Shown: one piece after another, positions 18,432-26,687 of the stretch | Numbering within the stretch: the first letter of the stretch is position 1 | How the letters are laid out: each line of letters opens with the position of its first letter | Assembly: GCA_007827375.1 (NCBI GenBank) | Contig: VISH01000002.1 | Coordinates: forward strand, 2,133,001 to 2,197,000 | From: Alteromonadaceae bacterium 2753L.S.0a.02 | GTDB taxonomy: Bacteria > Pseudomonadota > Gammaproteobacteria > Pseudomonadales > Cellvibrionaceae | DNA length: 64,000 bases | Reading direction: 5' to 3' | Translations under genes and position numbers: made by a program | Notes under the pieces: generated by a model | What the model saw: the letters and a program-made list of their open reading frames with translations, nothing else | Told to the model about the DNA's origin: nothing | Databases searched by the model: none

Positions 18432-19925
18432 TTAACCGGCCTTGGGAATATTTGCGACCAGTCGCAATGACGCGGTGAGCTCTTCCATTTGCAACCAGGG
18501 GCGCAAGTACGCCACCGCATTAAACACACCAGGCTGACCAGGTACCTCTTTTACTTCTACGCGCGCTTCAGCAAGTGGGTATTTTGCTTTCATTTCAGCG
18601 CTCGCACCGGGGGTACCGTTAACATATTGGCTTAACCAATTGTTTAACCAGCGCTCTGCTTCGTCGGCTTCCATGAAAGATCCGATTTTGTCACGTGCCA
18701 TCACTTTCAAGAAGTGAGCAATTCGCGAAGTTGCCATGATGTAGGGTAGGCGAGCCGAAATTGCCGCATTACTGGATGCATCCGGGTCGTCAAACTTCTT
18801 GGGCTTCTGGGTGGTTTGAGCACCGAAGAATACCGCGTAATCAGTATTCTTGTAGTGACATAAAGGTAGAAAACCCAGTTTGCTCAGTTCGGCTTCGCGG
18901 CGATCAGTAATGCCGATTTCTGTGGGGCATTTTTGGTCGGCATCGCCATCGTCGCTGATAAATACATGGCTCGGCAGACCTTCCACTTTACCGCCACCCT
19001 CAGCACCGCGGATGCTGGTACACCATCCATAGCTCGCAAATGCTTTAGTGAGCGTGGTACCGAGCGTGTATGCGGCGTTCATCCAACAGTAGGAATCATG
19101 CTCGCTCTCGCGATGCTTGCCATCGTCACCCACGTTGGCCTCTTCGAAATTAAATTCCTCAACCGGCTTGGTGGCCTGGCCGTAAGGCAGTCGCGCCAAG
19201 GTGCGTGGCATGGTGAGGGTAACGAAGCGAGAGTCTTCGCTTTCGCGGAAACTGCGCCATTGAATATATTCAGCTGACTCAAAAATCTTTTCCAGATCAC
19301 GGGGCTTGGAAAGTTCGGTAAAGGATTCAAAACCAAACATTTGAGGCGCTGTTGCTGACACAAAGGGACAGAAGCCAGCTGCTGCCACATTAGACATTTT
19401 GGTAAGCAAAGAAAGGTCATCAGGATGTGATGAGAACTCGTAATCACCAATAAGTGCGGCATAGGGCTCGCCACCCGCGGTTCCGAATTCACTTTCGTAA
19501 ATTTTCTTGAAGATCTGGCTTTGATCGAATTCAACCGCTTTTTCCAAGTCGCGTGTGAGCTCTTTCTTGCTGATGTTCATTACGCGCAGTTTTAATTGCG
19601 AACTGGTTTCAGAGTTGGATACCAGATATTGCAGGCCGCGCCACGAACCTTCCAACTTCTGGAATTTTTCGTTGTGCATGATGGCGCAGAGTTGATCTGA
19701 CATGGCCTTGTCGATGGCCGCAATCGCCTGGTTGATGGTTACGCTGAGGTTCTTATCCCACTTAACCGTGCCCTTGGTGGCTTCTTTGGTTAAGGTTTTG
19801 AGCAGTTCCTCAGTTTCGTCGCGCGGCGTTTGCTTGGTGGCACCAATTGCCTGTTCAAGGAAACTTAATTCCGTCGTTTCTTCGGCGGCCTGTTGGCCTT
19901 CTGTCATTTCTTCATTATTCGCCAT
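18432..19925 (-). CDS. tssC: TssC1 sheath large subunit
   Basis: This 497-aa protein is the canonical TssC/VipB: KFQKLEGSWRGLQYLVSNSET near residue 90, EFGTAGGEPYAALIGDYEFS near residue 145, FVTLTMPRTLARLPYG near residue 235, and the C-terminal LNNWLSQYVNGTPGAS plus KYPLAEARVEVKEVPGQPG. TssB and TssC assemble into the contractile sheath. The N-terminus overlaps the tssB end by 11 bp. It is followed by a strong hairpin before tssC2. Confidence 0.96.
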   Translation of the reverse strand: MANNEEMTEGQQAAEETTELSFLEQAIGATKQTPRDETEELLKTLTKEATKGTVKWDKNLSVTINQAIAAIDKAMSDQLCAIMHNEKFQKLEGSWRGLQYLVSNSETSSQLKLRVMNISKKELTRDLEKAVEFDQSQIFKKIYESEFGTAGGEPYAALIGDYEFSSHPDDLSLLTKMSNVAAAGFCPFVSATAPQMFGFESFTELSKPRDLEKIFESAEYIQWRSFRESEDSRFVTLTMPRTLARLPYGQATKPVEEFNFEEANVGDDGKHRESEHDSYCWMNAAYTLGTTLTKAFASYGWCTSIRGAEGGGKVEGLPSHVFISDDGDADQKCPTEIGITDRREAELSKLGFLPLCHYKNTDYAVFFGAQTTQKPKKFDDPDASSNAAISARLPYIMATSRIAHFLKVMARDKIGSFMEADEAERWLNNWLSQYVNGTPGASAEMKAKYPLAEARVEVKEVPGQPGVFNAVAYLRPWLQMEELTASLRLVANIPKAG

Positions 19926-20436
19926 CTTTTGCTCCGTCTTCTTCTACGCCTAATTCGCCAGATAGCTTGCTAAGCGCTTCAGTATTACTCAGTACTTCTT
20001 CGAGTACATTTTCGAGATCTTCAGAGCGGTCCGCTTTGGTGAGAAGATCTCGCAATTTGTTACGGGTTTCCATCAGTTTTCGCAAAGGTTCAACCTGATC
20101 AACCAGCTTTTGCGGTTCAAAATCTTCGATATTGTTAAAACTGAGGTTAACAGACATTTCACTGCCGTCGTTGTCGAGTGTGTTTTCAACTTTCATATTG
20201 AGCTGTGGGTTTATTTTAGCCATAGCATCGTTGAAATTATCCCGATCTATCTGTGCGAATTTTCGATCTTTCAGGGCTTTTTTACTTTCGGAGTTATCAC
20301 CAGAGTAGTCGCCCATCACACCCATTACGAAGGGAATTTCTTTTTCGGCGACTTGGCCGTTGGTTTCCAGATCGTAGGTGATGTGTACGCGGGGTTTACG
20401 AACCCGACCGAGTTTATCTTGCATGCTTTCAGACAT
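19915..20436 (-). CDS. tssB: TssB sheath small subunit
   Basis: This 173-aa protein has the TssB/VipA signature: KLGRVRKPRVHITYDLETNG, the EIPFVMGVMGDYSG motif, LKDRKFAQIDRDNFNDAMAK and LSFNNIEDFEPQKLVDQV. It pairs with TssC in the sheath. A strong GGAGG sits 7 nt before the ATG, consistent with high expression. Confidence 0.97.
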   Translation of the reverse strand: MSESMQDKLGRVRKPRVHITYDLETNGQVAEKEIPFVMGVMGDYSGDNSESKKALKDRKFAQIDRDNFNDAMAKINPQLNMKVENTLDNDGSEMSVNLSFNNIEDFEPQKLVDQVEPLRKLMETRNKLRDLLTKADRSEDLENVLEEVLSNTEALSKLSGELGVEEDGAKDGE

Positions 20437-20466
20437 TACTATTAACCTCCAGGTATGAATTAGTTA

Positions 20467-21582
20467 TTAGTCGTCATCAGAAAGCACGCCAGTGAGTTCA
20501 CTGTAATGATTTCTCGAAGACGAATCGGGAATTAACTCCTGAATGAGTTCATTCAGAGGCATATGGCCCCATTTAACTGCTTTTTGCAGCACATAGGAAA
20601 CCGGGGAGTGGGGCTCTGTTTTCCGGAAAAACTCTGATATTTCGATGAGCTGCTTAAAGGCTGCGTCCCGGTTAGCCAGATAATTGGCTGCAGCGGGTCG
20701 CGCTGGCGCGGCCTGGCCTTCACCTGCGCCCGATTGCTCATCTTGTGACTGCTCTACAGGCACTTCGTCCATCACCAGAAATTTATCGCGACCGAGATGG
20801 CTGATGGCGCCGAGGCAATCTTCCAGGACTTCAATAATGGTGCGCGTGGGCGGGGCATCGTAAGTACCGCAATGCTCATCGAGCAGTTGTCCGGTTTTTT
20901 TGAATAAATCGATGGCCTCAATAAGGTCACCGCGTATATTTTCGAAAAACTCATTGCTGGATTCACGCACAGCAGTCTCGATGGAGTCAATACTGAAACC
21001 GAGTTTGTCGATTTTAGCTTGCTTCGCCTTTTCGTCTGGCAGTTTTTGGCATTCGAGCGCCTGCTGATACTCCCAATACGTAAAGGGGCCACAACTGCTA
21101 CCTTCGGTGATAATTGTTTTGCGAATGGGGGCGATGAGCACGCCTTCTGCACCTTCACCATTCAGACCTGCGAGACAGGCAACTCGCGTTTCCATGCCGT
21201 CCTCATCGGGCAGTGGGTAAAGGTTTGCCCAAAACCGCTCAATCAGGCCGTGAATTAATAGAAAACCGTCGCGCAGCCCCTGGAAGCCATTGGATCGCAG
21301 CAGGGCTTCGGTATACCAGCAGGCGACTTCGAGGTCTTTGCTTTGGTTTGTGAGCAGATCGGGCGCGTTGTTTTTGATGGTGCGCCAGTGCTCATCAGCT
21401 TCGCTGGTATTACCATCGTGAATACTGTTGCGCTCGGCCGCGCGGGCCGAGTTGCGGGCTATTTTGATGGTTTGATAGGTCGAGGTGGGTGATGGGTCGA
21501 GACGAACGTCCTGACCAGTTTGCCAGTCACCATCGATGGGGCTCAGAATCAGTTCTGGATCAAAAAGATTGGCTGAGGTCAT
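20467..21582 (-). CDS. tssA: TssA, ImpA-N domain baseplate/cap protein
   Basis: The best start is the ATG at 21582 (371 aa), not the longer frame to 21732: AAGGAAG lies just before this ATG, and MTSANLFDPELILSPIDGD fits the family start. The ImpA N-terminal domain spans about residues 5-125 (YQTIKIARNSARAAERN, then SKDLEVACWYTEALLRSNGF, then WANLYPLPDEDGMETRVACL). The C-terminus is short (ISEFFRKTEPHSPVSYVLQK), placing it with short-type TssA proteins. TssA primes tail-tube and sheath assembly. It heads the - strand operon. Confidence 0.93.
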   Translation of the reverse strand: MTSANLFDPELILSPIDGDWQTGQDVRLDPSPTSTYQTIKIARNSARAAERNSIHDGNTSEADEHWRTIKNNAPDLLTNQSKDLEVACWYTEALLRSNGFQGLRDGFLLIHGLIERFWANLYPLPDEDGMETRVACLAGLNGEGAEGVLIAPIRKTIITEGSSCGPFTYWEYQQALECQKLPDEKAKQAKIDKLGFSIDSIETAVRESSNEFFENIRGDLIEAIDLFKKTGQLLDEHCGTYDAPPTRTIIEVLEDCLGAISHLGRDKFLVMDEVPVEQSQDEQSGAGEGQAAPARPAAANYLANRDAAFKQLIEISEFFRKTEPHSPVSYVLQKAVKWGHMPLNELIQELIPDSSSRNHYSELTGVLSDDD

Positions 21583-22215
21583 AAACTTCCTTACCTGTAC
21601 CTGCACAAATCCCAGGCTGGTTATTGTTATTTCATCCTTGGCGCATTTTGTATTAATTGGCCCCCGAAAAGCAAGGGCACACGGCGGACTGCGAAAATAA
21701 TCGCCAGCCGTGTGGTAGCCTTTAAACGCCATGCGTCAAAGTTATCTAATTGGCAGTTAAATTGGGCTGCGTGCTTGCACCTTCTATTAACGACGCTGAG
21801 TGCGCTGCAGCATTCCCGATATAGTTTAGCGTAACGGTAGTGCTAGCTTGCAACAGTATATAGAAGTGGTTGTACTTCGGAACCACCTTAAAATCAAGAA
21901 GATAGAACAATATTTGTGCAATTGTGGCTTGTCAATGCTTGACAGAGAAACCCGGTGCGGATTGCCATGGTTCTAAATAGCAGTGTTGTCGATTGCTGAA
22001 TTGAAACAGGCTCTTGGCAGCAAAGTTTGCTTTGAATAGCGTTAACCCAGCGAATATACTGGTCAGTCTCTGCGACCAGAGCGTTATGGAAGATCGCCGA
22101 TTGCGGTTCTTGTGATGCCTTTCACACAAGTGTTTGTCTTATCACAAGCTAACTAGGGTGTAAGAGGAATCAGTTACAAATATTTTCCAAATATAAAAAA
22201 TACGGAAGTCTTTAG
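21583..22215 (+). other. Divergent promoter region of the two T6SS arms
   Basis: These 633 bp separate tssA (- strand) from tagH (+ strand) and must carry both promoters. I see one perfect CRP-type site (22111-22126, listed separately) and no convincing -24/-12 sigma-54 element. A short - strand frame at 21932-22129 has no family features and is not called as a gene. Confidence 0.6.
22111..22126 (+). promoter_or_regulatory. CRP/Vfr-type binding site upstream of tagH
   Basis: TGTGA-TGCCTT-TCACA is a perfect match to the CRP consensus TGTGA-N6-TCACA. Its centre is about 97 bp before the tagH ATG. A weak -10-like TAACTA (22150-22155) would place it near -41, a class II activator position. Binding is inferred from the match only. 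Confidence 0.6.
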
Positions 22216-23775
22216 ATGGTACTAAAAGTGGAAATTGTGCAGTCGCCTCAAGGCGTTGTGATGCCTGAGGTCAACAAAACCATTTCTGAGCAGGGTGGCT
22301 CATTCGGCCGTGGTGAAAATAATACTTGGATTCTCGACGATCCAGAGCGCTTTTTATCGAGCCGTCACTGTGAATTCTCGTTCGAGAGTGGTCAGTATTT
22401 TGTGACAGACGTCAGTACCAACGGCACATTTATGAATGGCTCCCCAGAGCCTTTGGGGCGAGGGGCTCGTGCCGCTCTGCAGAATGGCGATACCATAGAA
22501 ATTGGTGAATACAAATTCAGAATCAACCTTGAGACCGACTCGGGTGCCTTCGATAGTGTTTCGTTAGACCCATTTGCCAGCCCTGCATCACCCTTCGATG
22601 TCGATATGCCATCGGAGCCGGCGAACAGTCAAGACCCTCTGGCATTTGGGAATGACTTCGGCGCTATGTCTGACTCTCCGGTACCCGATCTGGGCAGCTC
22701 GGAAACAGACCCCCTCGCGGCACTCGACAAGGCCGCAGCAGATCCTTTTAGCAAGCCGGCTGACCCCTTCGACCCCCGTCTACAAAGTAATAACGTGGGT
22801 ACTGAGTCGTTTCCCTATGGTCAAAATACCTATTCTGATGGTGGCGATCCGCTCGCCGGGGCGTTTGATGCCCCATCTGCGCCGGGAGGCTTAATTCCTG
22901 AAGATTGGGAAGACGACGATTTGCTGGGGCTGGGTTCTGAGCCTGTGCCGTCCGTGACGCCGACGCCGGTGCCGCCCACTCCGGCGTTGGAGCCTGCGAG
23001 AGCAGCGCCTAAACCGGCTCCGAGACCTCGACCGGCCGCTCCAGTAGAGTCTCGTCGAGATATCTCGCAACCCAATAGGGTTCTGCGCAAAGCCCCGCCA
23101 AAAGCGGCAGCGAACCCGGCTGTTAAGAAGCCCGCGCCCCGAAAGACGCCGGCGGCGTCAGAGCAAAGTCAGCAATCGGCTAAGGCACTCATCGCTGCAA
23201 TGGGTTTGGATACCAATAAATTGTCGCCTCAAGAGCAAATCGAGATTGCCGCGACGGTTGGCGAGCTGATGCCTGTCGTTGTCGAAGGCATGATGCGAGT
23301 GCTGAGATCCCGGGCCAGTATTAAAAACGAATTTCGTATGAGTGTTACCACTATCCAGCCGGTGGAAAATAACCCGCTGAAATTTTCCGCAGACCGAGAG
23401 GAAGCCATGGAAAACATGTTTGTACGCAAAAGCAAAGCGTACAAAGCCCCAGTGGACGCCTTCTCAGAAGGGTTTGATGCGATTGCCGAACATCAGGTAG
23501 CCATAATTGCGGGTATTCGCGCGGCATTTTCCAAAATGGTCGAACATTTCAACCCAGAGATTTTGGAACAGCAGTTCGACAAACAAACCAAAGGCGTCGC
23601 TTTACCGGGTATGCAGAAAGCACGTTACTGGACGAACTATAACGAATACTTTCAGAGTTTTCTCGATAATATGGAGCAATCGTTCCAGAACTTATTCGGT
23701 GATGAATTCGTGCGAGCATACGAAGACCAACTATTCAAACTGATGGCCGCGCGTAATAACGATAATAAACTGTAA
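22216..23775 (+). CDS. tagH: FHA-domain T6SS regulator (TagH/Fha)
   Basis: This 519-aa protein has an N-terminal FHA domain (residues about 22-103) with the phosphothreonine-binding signatures GRG (31-33), SSRH (48-51) and STNGTFMNG (67-75). An acidic then Pro/Ala-rich low-complexity linker runs from about 120 to 320. The C-terminal domain (about 325-510) is of the ImpI/VasC type (KALIAAMGLDTNKLSPQEQ; KARYWTNYNEYFQSF). FHA proteins read phosphothreonines made by PpkA and control T6SS assembly. Encoding TssL and PpkA with DxT motifs in the same operon strengthens that reading. It is the first gene of the + strand arm. Confidence 0.93.
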   Translation: MVLKVEIVQSPQGVVMPEVNKTISEQGGSFGRGENNTWILDDPERFLSSRHCEFSFESGQYFVTDVSTNGTFMNGSPEPLGRGARAALQNGDTIEIGEYKFRINLETDSGAFDSVSLDPFASPASPFDVDMPSEPANSQDPLAFGNDFGAMSDSPVPDLGSSETDPLAALDKAAADPFSKPADPFDPRLQSNNVGTESFPYGQNTYSDGGDPLAGAFDAPSAPGGLIPEDWEDDDLLGLGSEPVPSVTPTPVPPTPALEPARAAPKPAPRPRPAAPVESRRDISQPNRVLRKAPPKAAANPAVKKPAPRKTPAASEQSQQSAKALIAAMGLDTNKLSPQEQIEIAATVGELMPVVVEGMMRVLRSRASIKNEFRMSVTTIQPVENNPLKFSADREEAMENMFVRKSKAYKAPVDAFSEGFDAIAEHQVAIIAGIRAAFSKMVEHFNPEILEQQFDKQTKGVALPGMQKARYWTNYNEYFQSFLDNMEQSFQNLFGDEFVRAYEDQLFKLMAARNNDNKL

Positions 23776-23810
23776 CAGTCAGTTAAATTTCTTCAGACCA
23801 GGAGGTTCAC

Positions 23811-24299
23811 ATGTTAAGGCACCTCAAGAATGTGGGGGCGTTGTGCTTAATAGTTGTATTGGCGGCATGCTCGTCGATGAACAGCAAGGTGGGCGGGGTG
23901 CTCAACCTCGATACCGATTTAAAACTCGTCGTTACCGCAGATTCTGATATCAACCCCGACGAAAGCGGCAAACCCTCGCCTATTTTTGTGCGACTTTACG
24001 AGTTAAAGACCACAAAATTGATCGAAAAAAACGACTTTATTGCAATCTATGAACGCGATTCTGAAGTGCTGGGGAGCGATTTAATTGCGAAACAGGAACT
24101 AAAACGTCTCGCACCTGGTGACCAGAGGGAAGAGCGCTTTGTACTCAACCCCGAAACACAATACGTCGCGCTCTATGCGGAGTTTTTCGAATACAAAACC
24201 GCGAAATACAAAGTCGTATTCCCGGTAACAACCAACAACATCGTGCGTAACAAAATTAAAGTGAAATTGTCAGGTAACAGGATTTACCTCGATAAATAA
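23811..24299 (+). CDS. tssJ: TssJ outer-membrane lipoprotein
   Basis: This 162-aa protein has a lipoprotein signal peptide with lipobox LAAC (Cys20), then the TssJ beta-sandwich: LKLVVTADSDINPDESGKPSP, FVRLYELKT and the loop DFIAIYERDSEVLGSDL. TssJ anchors TssM to the outer membrane in the T6SS membrane complex. A strong GGAGG precedes the ATG. Confidence 0.95.
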   Translation: MLRHLKNVGALCLIVVLAACSSMNSKVGGVLNLDTDLKLVVTADSDINPDESGKPSPIFVRLYELKTTKLIEKNDFIAIYERDSEVLGSDLIAKQELKRLAPGDQREERFVLNPETQYVALYAEFFEYKTAKYKVVFPVTTNNIVRNKIKVKLSGNRIYLDK

Positions 24300-24313
24300 C
24301 AACGAGAGCATTT

Positions 24314-25648
24314 ATGTCTTTAGAAAGCAAGGTTGTTTGGCAAGAGGGAATGTTTTTAAACCCACAGCATTTCCAGCAGCAGGAACGATATTTCGAGCGT
24401 TACATTAATGAACGCTGCGCCGCCAGCGGAGAGTACAACTGGGGTGTGCAGGAATTCGAAATCGACCAGCAGTTGCTCAAGCTCGGCAAAATATCAGTAA
24501 CCAAAGCTAAAGGGGTGTTGCCCGACGGCACACCCTTTAGCGCACCCGATGTCGACGATGTGCCACCGGTGCTTGATGTGCCGGAAAACACCTTAAACAG
24601 TCGTGTATATCTCGCGATACCCTTACGTCGCCCAGGCGCGATTGAAGTGCAAACCGAAGACAGTTTGCAAGGCTTGGCGAGATATTTTTCACGTGAGCAC
24701 GAAGTTCGCGACGTGACCAAAGAGGGTGGCGATGCGCACAAATTGAATTTGGGCAAATTGCGTTTGAAATTACTGCTCGAATCGGATGATCGCAGTGGTT
24801 ACGCCTGTATTGGCGTGCTTAAAATTGCGGAAATTCGCGATGATCAGGAAATCTTTTTGGATGAACAACATATTGCGACCTGTCTGGATTGCCGTTGTTC
24901 AACAAAGCTCAACGGCTTTTTAAGTGAGGTCGTGGGCTTGTTGAATCAGCGAGCCCAAGCGATTGCCGGACGTCTCGCCGATACGGCGAGGGGCGGTACG
25001 GCTGAAGTTGCTGATTACATGATGTTGCAGTTTCTCAATCGAGTTGAACCGCTGATTAAGCACCTTGGTCAAATACAAGGCTTGCATCCACTCACCCTAT
25101 ATCGTGAAGTCATTCAGATAGCCGGGGAAATCAGTACCTTTACCAATCGTGAAAAACGCCCCGCAGAATTCCCGCCTTATCTTCATCACGAATTGCAATC
25201 TTCCTTTGTGCCGTTGATGGGCGCACTGCGAGCCAGTCTCTCGATGGTTTACGAACAAACGGCGGTGTCACTGGCACTGGTGGAAAAAAAGTACGGCATT
25301 CGGGTGTCCGAAATTTCAGATCGTACGCTCATTTCCACAGCGACCTACGTGTTGGCGGTACGTGCCGATGTGGCTGAGGAAGTGATACGCTCACGGTTGC
25401 CAGCGCAAATTAAAATCGGCCCCGTCGAACGAATTCGCCAGTTGGTTAACGCCGCTATGCCTGGGATTCAGATAAAACCCTTGCCTGTGGCGCCGCGCCA
25501 AATTCCGTTCCGTTCTGGTTACACCTATTTTGAATTGGAAAAGCAAACCCCCTTGTGGCGTGAGCTTGCAACGTCGGGTGGCTTTGCAGTACACATCGGG
25601 GGTGATTTTCCCGGCATTGAATTAGAATTTTGGGCAATTCGACAGTAA
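24314..25648 (+). CDS. tssK: TssK baseplate-membrane complex linker
   Basis: This 444-aa protein starts VVWQEGMFLNPQHFQQQERY, the TssK (ImpJ/VasE) signature, and ends in a typical TYFELEKQTPLWRELATSG plus GGDFPGIELEFWAIR. TssK trimers connect the baseplate wedges to TssL/TssM. It lies 14 bp after tssJ and 12 bp before tssL. Confidence 0.96.
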   Translation: MSLESKVVWQEGMFLNPQHFQQQERYFERYINERCAASGEYNWGVQEFEIDQQLLKLGKISVTKAKGVLPDGTPFSAPDVDDVPPVLDVPENTLNSRVYLAIPLRRPGAIEVQTEDSLQGLARYFSREHEVRDVTKEGGDAHKLNLGKLRLKLLLESDDRSGYACIGVLKIAEIRDDQEIFLDEQHIATCLDCRCSTKLNGFLSEVVGLLNQRAQAIAGRLADTARGGTAEVADYMMLQFLNRVEPLIKHLGQIQGLHPLTLYREVIQIAGEISTFTNREKRPAEFPPYLHHELQSSFVPLMGALRASLSMVYEQTAVSLALVEKKYGIRVSEISDRTLISTATYVLAVRADVAEEVIRSRLPAQIKIGPVERIRQLVNAAMPGIQIKPLPVAPRQIPFRSGYTYFELEKQTPLWRELATSGGFAVHIGGDFPGIELEFWAIRQ

Positions 25649-25660
25649 TCGGGCCTACTT

Positions 25661-26575
25661 ATGTCAAACAACGATAAAACAGTTTTTCGTCAACCCACAC
25701 CGGGGGGCGGAGATCGCAGCGGTGGCGACAGAACCGTAATGCGACCTCGCCCTGGCGCCGCGCGCGGTGCACCGCGCCCTGGGGCACAAGCTCAGGTGCC
25801 ACGTCACCAGCCGAACCGACCCGTGATGGACAATCAAATCGCCGATTTTACGCCAGGCAAAGGTTTGAATCCGTTGGTGAATCTCGCTGGCACTATGTTG
25901 GCTGTTTACGAAAAAACACGCCATTCGATGACACACGCGGACGCCGCTGGGCTGCATCGAAGCTTGTGCAATGAACTGCGGAATTTTGAAGCGAGTGCGC
26001 GTGAAACTGGTATGCGTCAGGAAATTGTTTTATCGGCACGTTACATTTTGTGTTCGATTCTTGATGAGGCCGTGCTCAACACACCCTGGGGCAGTGAGAG
26101 CGCCTGGGCCCAGCGAACTTTACTATCCGTGTTTCACAATGAAACCTCCGGCGGCGAGAAGTTTTTTCAGATTCTCGAACGTATGAAACAGTCTCCGGGC
26201 GAAAATATCGACATGCTCGAACTGTTTTACATTTGTTTGAGTATGGGTTTCGAAGGGAAATACCGTTTAATGTCGCGCGGGCGAGATGCGATCGAACAAA
26301 TTCGCGACGATCTGTTCGCCACAATTCGGCGCTACCGAGGTGAGTACGAGCGCGAGCTTTCCACGCAGTGGCAAGGCTTGGGAAGAACCAAAAAAACCTT
26401 GGCTGAATATTTGCCAGTGTGGGTTGCCGTGGTTGTGGTTGCTGCAATTATGATATTTGGATTCTCGGGATTTCGGTACTGGTTGTATGAACGTGCCACG
26501 CCAGTTGTCGAACAATTGGACGCCATTACCGAGATACCTGAAAACGGCGCTAACAGCGACGCAGAAAACAACTAA
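25661..26575 (+). CDS. tssL: TssL (DotU-type) inner-membrane protein with N-terminal DxTV motifs
   Basis: This 304-aa protein has a disordered basic N-terminus (1-60), the cytoplasmic DotU hook domain (about 68-230; VLSARYILCSILDEAVLNTP) and one C-terminal membrane helix (about 251-270). It has no periplasmic OmpA/peptidoglycan domain, so it is a short-form TssL. The N-terminus contains two similar motifs, DKTVF at 5-9 and DRTVM at 23-27, which resemble motifs in the kinase PpkA. In Agrobacterium, PpkA phosphorylates an N-terminal TssL threonine that the FHA protein then binds; the same mechanism is likely here. Confidence 0.95.
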   Translation: MSNNDKTVFRQPTPGGGDRSGGDRTVMRPRPGAARGAPRPGAQAQVPRHQPNRPVMDNQIADFTPGKGLNPLVNLAGTMLAVYEKTRHSMTHADAAGLHRSLCNELRNFEASARETGMRQEIVLSARYILCSILDEAVLNTPWGSESAWAQRTLLSVFHNETSGGEKFFQILERMKQSPGENIDMLELFYICLSMGFEGKYRLMSRGRDAIEQIRDDLFATIRRYRGEYERELSTQWQGLGRTKKTLAEYLPVWVAVVVVAAIMIFGFSGFRYWLYERATPVVEQLDAITEIPENGANSDAENN

Positions 26576-26687
26576 GCCAGCTGACCGGATTGGGGTGGTC
26601 AACTCTATTATTTGCTGACAGACTTCTGTGATGTCATAGATTAAGGAAAATACCTTTGCGGTGACTCCGTAAATAACATTTATTACT

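Noticed and set aside
21583..21732. Longer N-terminus of TssA
   Set aside because: The extra 50 residues have no ImpA-N features and lie in the promoter region. The internal ATG at 21582 has a good ribosome-binding site.
21932..22129. 65-codon - strand frame in the divergent T6SS promoter region
   Set aside because: There is no ribosome-binding site, no family similarity and an odd Cys/His/Arg-rich composition. It overlaps the CRP-type site.
21583..22215. Sigma-54 promoter for the T6SS arms
   Set aside because: Many T6SS loci use sigma-54, but I found no TGGC-N8-TTGC-type element with correct spacing here, and no bEBP gene in the window.
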